From NCBI GenBank assembly GCA_013995675.1, contig VWRR01000007.1:496001-560000 (forward strand): 64,000 bases of DNA. Reading direction: 5' to 3'. The notes beneath the pieces were generated by a model. The model searched no databases, had not been told where the DNA came from, and saw nothing but the letters and a program-made list of their open reading frames with translations. Below, in pieces: positions 61,756-64,000 of this stretch (position 1 is the first letter of the stretch; every line of letters starts with the position of its first letter). This DNA is from Cyanidiococcus yangmingshanensis. Taxonomy: Eukaryota; Rhodophyta; Bangiophyceae; Cyanidiales; Cyanidiaceae. Position numbers and translations under genes: made by a program.

Positions 61756-63102
61756 ATGATCGCTTTGGTTGTTTTCGTTCCGCGTAGCAAGCAAACTTGT
61801 TTTCTCTTCTATATATCGTTGTTCATGGTATGGAATATCTTCTCCACGAGGATACAGCACTCACTGGTGTCCCGACGACAGTCTCGTCTGTTGCGAACCA
61901 AAGTGTTCTTGGTTTTTGTGGCCCTTGTGCTGCTGATATGGCTTTATCGGAAGAGAGCCAGCTCAAGGTCGCTCGTTACGACTGGCCAGCTCACGCTTCG
62001 TGGGGTTGGTGCAGGCCGTCAGGCGTCCTTTGCCCGCTTGTTAGGGGACCGAGGAACGCTTCTCGTTGGTGGAGTAACGCCCATTCATGAGCGAATGAAG
62101 TCAGCTCCCGCTTGTCGCGTCTCAGTGGTATCTGCGCGTTCCGGCTCCCAGCACACCTGTCGCTTCGTGCACGAGACCTGGGAGTCCGATCACCACGACA
62201 AACCGTTGACAAGTTTTGTGTGGTTTTTTGTGGTGAGCCCTGCAGTTCCTGAACACGCAACCGATGTGCGTGTGCAGTTTATCCAGGGAGAGCGAGTGGA
62301 GGTCTTGCCGGTGACGTTGCCCGCGTTGCCGGAGCCACAACGCTTTCTCAGCGTCTGTGTTCCGGTTCTTCAGAATAACGCAGACCCTGATCGAGTCGCT
62401 GAATGGCTTGTCCGAATGCGTCAACGTCATGGTGTCACATTTGTGCGTATGTACTTGGAGGCTAACTGGCGCCCATCTCTGGTGGCGAGGCTTCTCGAAC
62501 ATGCTCGGAAGCAGCGCCTGCCCCGCCTCGAACTGCTGGCCATGCCCAACGCGCTGCCGATGCATTACTTTGGACAGTATCTCGCTATTTATGATTGTTG
62601 GTTACGGGAAGCGACGGTGTCGTCTTGGACGCTTTTCATGGACCTCGACGAGGAGGTTCGTGTCCTCCAACCGCGACCGATGGCGTTGCGTGTCTGGTTG
62701 CAACACAACCAGCGCCACATTGAAGCAACCACCATCGCTGGCTTTACGCTGGGTTCATGGCTGTATCTCAAAAAGGGTATCGGGCTAGAGCCCGAGATGG
62801 CGCAGCTCAGGCCAGTGTGTTTGCCTCCGCGTCGTGGTTGGGAACCGCTCAATCAGGTCGATGCGGGAGGCACGCTCTCAAGCAAACCTCTTCAGGAGCG
62901 TTGTCTTGGGCCACCTGGTAGGAGAAAACTCCTTCTGCAAACAGATAAGATGCTTCAAATTCAAATTCACAAGGCATATGCGTTGAGCGGGTATCGCATC
63001 GTGGATTTGAACACCTCCGAGGCTCATATCATGCATTATCGAGGCTATGTACGAGCCCAGTCGGCTCGGTCGCCCTTGTCACTGCGTTCGAGTGACCAAT
63101 GA
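61756..63102 (+). CDS. GT92-family (DUF23) type II membrane glycosyltransferase
   Basis: A 448-residue protein from the ATG at 61756; a later in-frame ATG at 61822 (MVWNIFSTRIQ) is also possible. A single membrane anchor (VFLVFVALVLLIWLYRKR) near residues 50-67 is preceded by a basic tail, giving the type II topology of Golgi transferases. The catalytic part includes LSVCVPVLQNNADPDRVAEWL, the nucleotide-sugar region VSSWTLFMDLDEEVRV with its Asp-x-Asp-like motif, and the C-terminal SEAHIMHYRG, all characteristic of GT92 (galactan synthases in plants, beta-galactosyltransferases in animals). The acceptor sugar cannot be told from sequence. It starts 92 nt after the GLE1 stop on the same strand. 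Confidence 0.85.
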   Translation: MIALVVFVPRSKQTCFLFYISLFMVWNIFSTRIQHSLVSRRQSRLLRTKVFLVFVALVLLIWLYRKRASSRSLVTTGQLTLRGVGAGRQASFARLLGDRGTLLVGGVTPIHERMKSAPACRVSVVSARSGSQHTCRFVHETWESDHHDKPLTSFVWFFVVSPAVPEHATDVRVQFIQGERVEVLPVTLPALPEPQRFLSVCVPVLQNNADPDRVAEWLVRMRQRHGVTFVRMYLEANWRPSLVARLLEHARKQRLPRLELLAMPNALPMHYFGQYLAIYDCWLREATVSSWTLFMDLDEEVRVLQPRPMALRVWLQHNQRHIEATTIAGFTLGSWLYLKKGIGLEPEMAQLRPVCLPPRRGWEPLNQVDAGGTLSSKPLQERCLGPPGRRKLLLQTDKMLQIQIHKAYALSGYRIVDLNTSEAHIMHYRGYVRAQSARSPLSLRSSDQ

Positions 63103-63216
63103 CGACATACTATTGTCTGAACGGTGTATGTAGCGGGCGTTCAACCGACCAATCGCTCCGTGGATCGATCCCTAGAGAGAGATTTCTATCGTAGACCGCA
63201 GAGCTTCCATTCCGAA

Positions 63217-64000
63217 TCATGCCGCTCCCTTGTGCATAGGCAATGTCGCAGCGCGAATGGCACCGTCGGAATCGTGGCTGGCTCGTTCGCAGTCTCCGGC
63301 CGAGATACGGTCCAGCGTCAGTCGCAGCAAATCAACCTTGCTCTGTTGGTTGGCAAGCGCAACGGTGAGACCTGTGGCGTCCAAGCGTCTTGGTGAGCTG
63401 TATGCCAACGCAGTGAGATCACCCACGACAAGCAGAATTTCGCGGGCCTGCTCATCCGCCGCAACTCCTTCAATACAGTATATTCGTTCTTCGATGTTAT
63501 CATCGTTCAGGGAAGCGTGGGGTCGCTGCTCGAAAGTACTTGTCATCGGCTCCTGGAAGTACAGCGCACAGAACTCAGGTGCCGATGCTGGCTCCTCTCC
63601 CAATACAAGCGGGACCCGTAAAGGCGCCGAGGGAGCCGTGCCTCCACTACAGGCCATGATGACAAAACGATTGTAGTCAGTGACTAGGCCGAGGCCCCAT
63701 CGTTGTCTCTCGCGAGCGGTCTCCACTCGAATGTGGTAGCTTATACGTAGCGGAAGCTTCAACTGCACTCGCAGGAAACGCAGTGCAACGACAGCCTCGA
63801 GCCGTCCTCTGCCGAGCACTCCAGGGAATTCGATGCGATACCAACCTGTCGGTGTCCCAGAGTCTGACTCCAACCAGTACATCAAGACGCGCTCCGTATC
63901 ACAGAGCGCATTCTGTGATGCAATCCATTCCCGAAGGAAACTCGGTTGCAATTGCGTCTGTCGAAGGTCAAAGGCACCATAACGACTCCAACCGGGCCAG
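63217..64000 (-). CDS. Unidentified protein, 5' end beyond the window
   Basis: A minus-strand frame open from the right edge (64000) to a stop at 63217, about 260 codons, with no ATG clearly marking a start inside the window. The visible part reads WPGWSRYGAFDLRQTQLQP near the edge, then LMYWLESDSG, GWYRIEFPGVLGRGRLEAVV, RISYHIRVETARERQRWGLG, DYNRFVIMACSGG and a C-terminus with RIYCIEGVAADEQAREILLVVGDL. Alternating strands with Trp and Tyr suggest a beta-barrel (lipocalin-like) fold, possibly plastid, but no family motif is convincing. Confidence 0.65.
   Translation of the reverse strand, partial: WPGWSRYGAFDLRQTQLQPSFLREWIASQNALCDTERVLMYWLESDSGTPTGWYRIEFPGVLGRGRLEAVVALRFLRVQLKLPLRISYHIRVETARERQRWGLGLVTDYNRFVIMACSGGTAPSAPLRVPLVLGEEPASAPEFCALYFQEPMTSTFEQRPHASLNDDNIEERIYCIEGVAADEQAREILLVVGDLTALAYSSPRRLDATGLTVALANQQSKVDLLRLTLDRISAGDCERASHDSDGAIRAATLPMHKGAA

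Overview
The window looks like nuclear DNA of a unicellular red alga of the Cyanidioschyzon/Cyanidiococcus type. It holds clearly eukaryotic genes (EF-2, a PP2A B55 subunit, U2AF large subunit, TFIIH p34, GLE1, a membrin-like SNARE, TRAP-beta). It also holds plastid-type genes (a ClpR-like subunit, ispE, a TPM-domain protein) with red-algal style transit peptides. Genes are packed on both strands at about one per 2 kb, base composition is balanced to slightly G+C rich, and no gene needs a spliceosomal intron to make sense. The assignment is inference; nothing here names the species.

Layout. 1-9 kb: tetraspanin-like protein, an 80-bp tandem repeat, EF-2, and an alanine/serine-glyoxylate aminotransferase (all minus strand). 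9-20 kb: a small basic protein, PP2A B55, COX17, a SIW14-type phosphatase, TRAP-beta, an unknown membrane protein and, 1 nt after it, a TPM-domain protein. 20-32 kb: WBP2-like GRAM protein, a disordered basic ORF running into a U2AF large subunit with two C-terminal UHM domains, a small membrane protein, ClpR, membrin, a MED11-like subunit, MPDU1. 32-45 kb: ispE, a zinc-ribbon Nudix hydrolase, a membrane-anchored M3 metallopeptidase, a 55-bp direct repeat, DPH6, a TMEM184 protein, MogA. 45-64 kb: TFIIH p34, a mitochondrial carrier, a Ser-rich protein, RRP15, a very large propeller-like protein with a C-terminal membrane segment, GLE1, a GT92 glycosyltransferase, and an unidentified gene cut by the right edge.

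Themes. Several genes serve the path from transcription to translation: MED11-like, TFIIH p34, U2AF, GLE1, RRP15, EF-2, and DPH6, which finishes the diphthamide on EF-2. Others serve the secretory pathway (TRAP-beta, membrin, MPDU1, GT92) or the plastid (ClpR, ispE, TPM). They are interleaved on both strands and are not operons.

Main caution. At least nine conserved genes are each broken by one or more apparent single-base length changes, nearly all at short homopolymers. Protein similarity resumes at once in the neighbouring frame. This pattern fits residual sequencing or assembly indels far better than real pseudogenes. The gene spans below therefore cover both frames where similarity demands it, and some apparently empty stretches could hide small broken ORFs. 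I saw no rRNA, CRISPR, transposon or virus-like element that I could support, and no convincing new multi-gene system.
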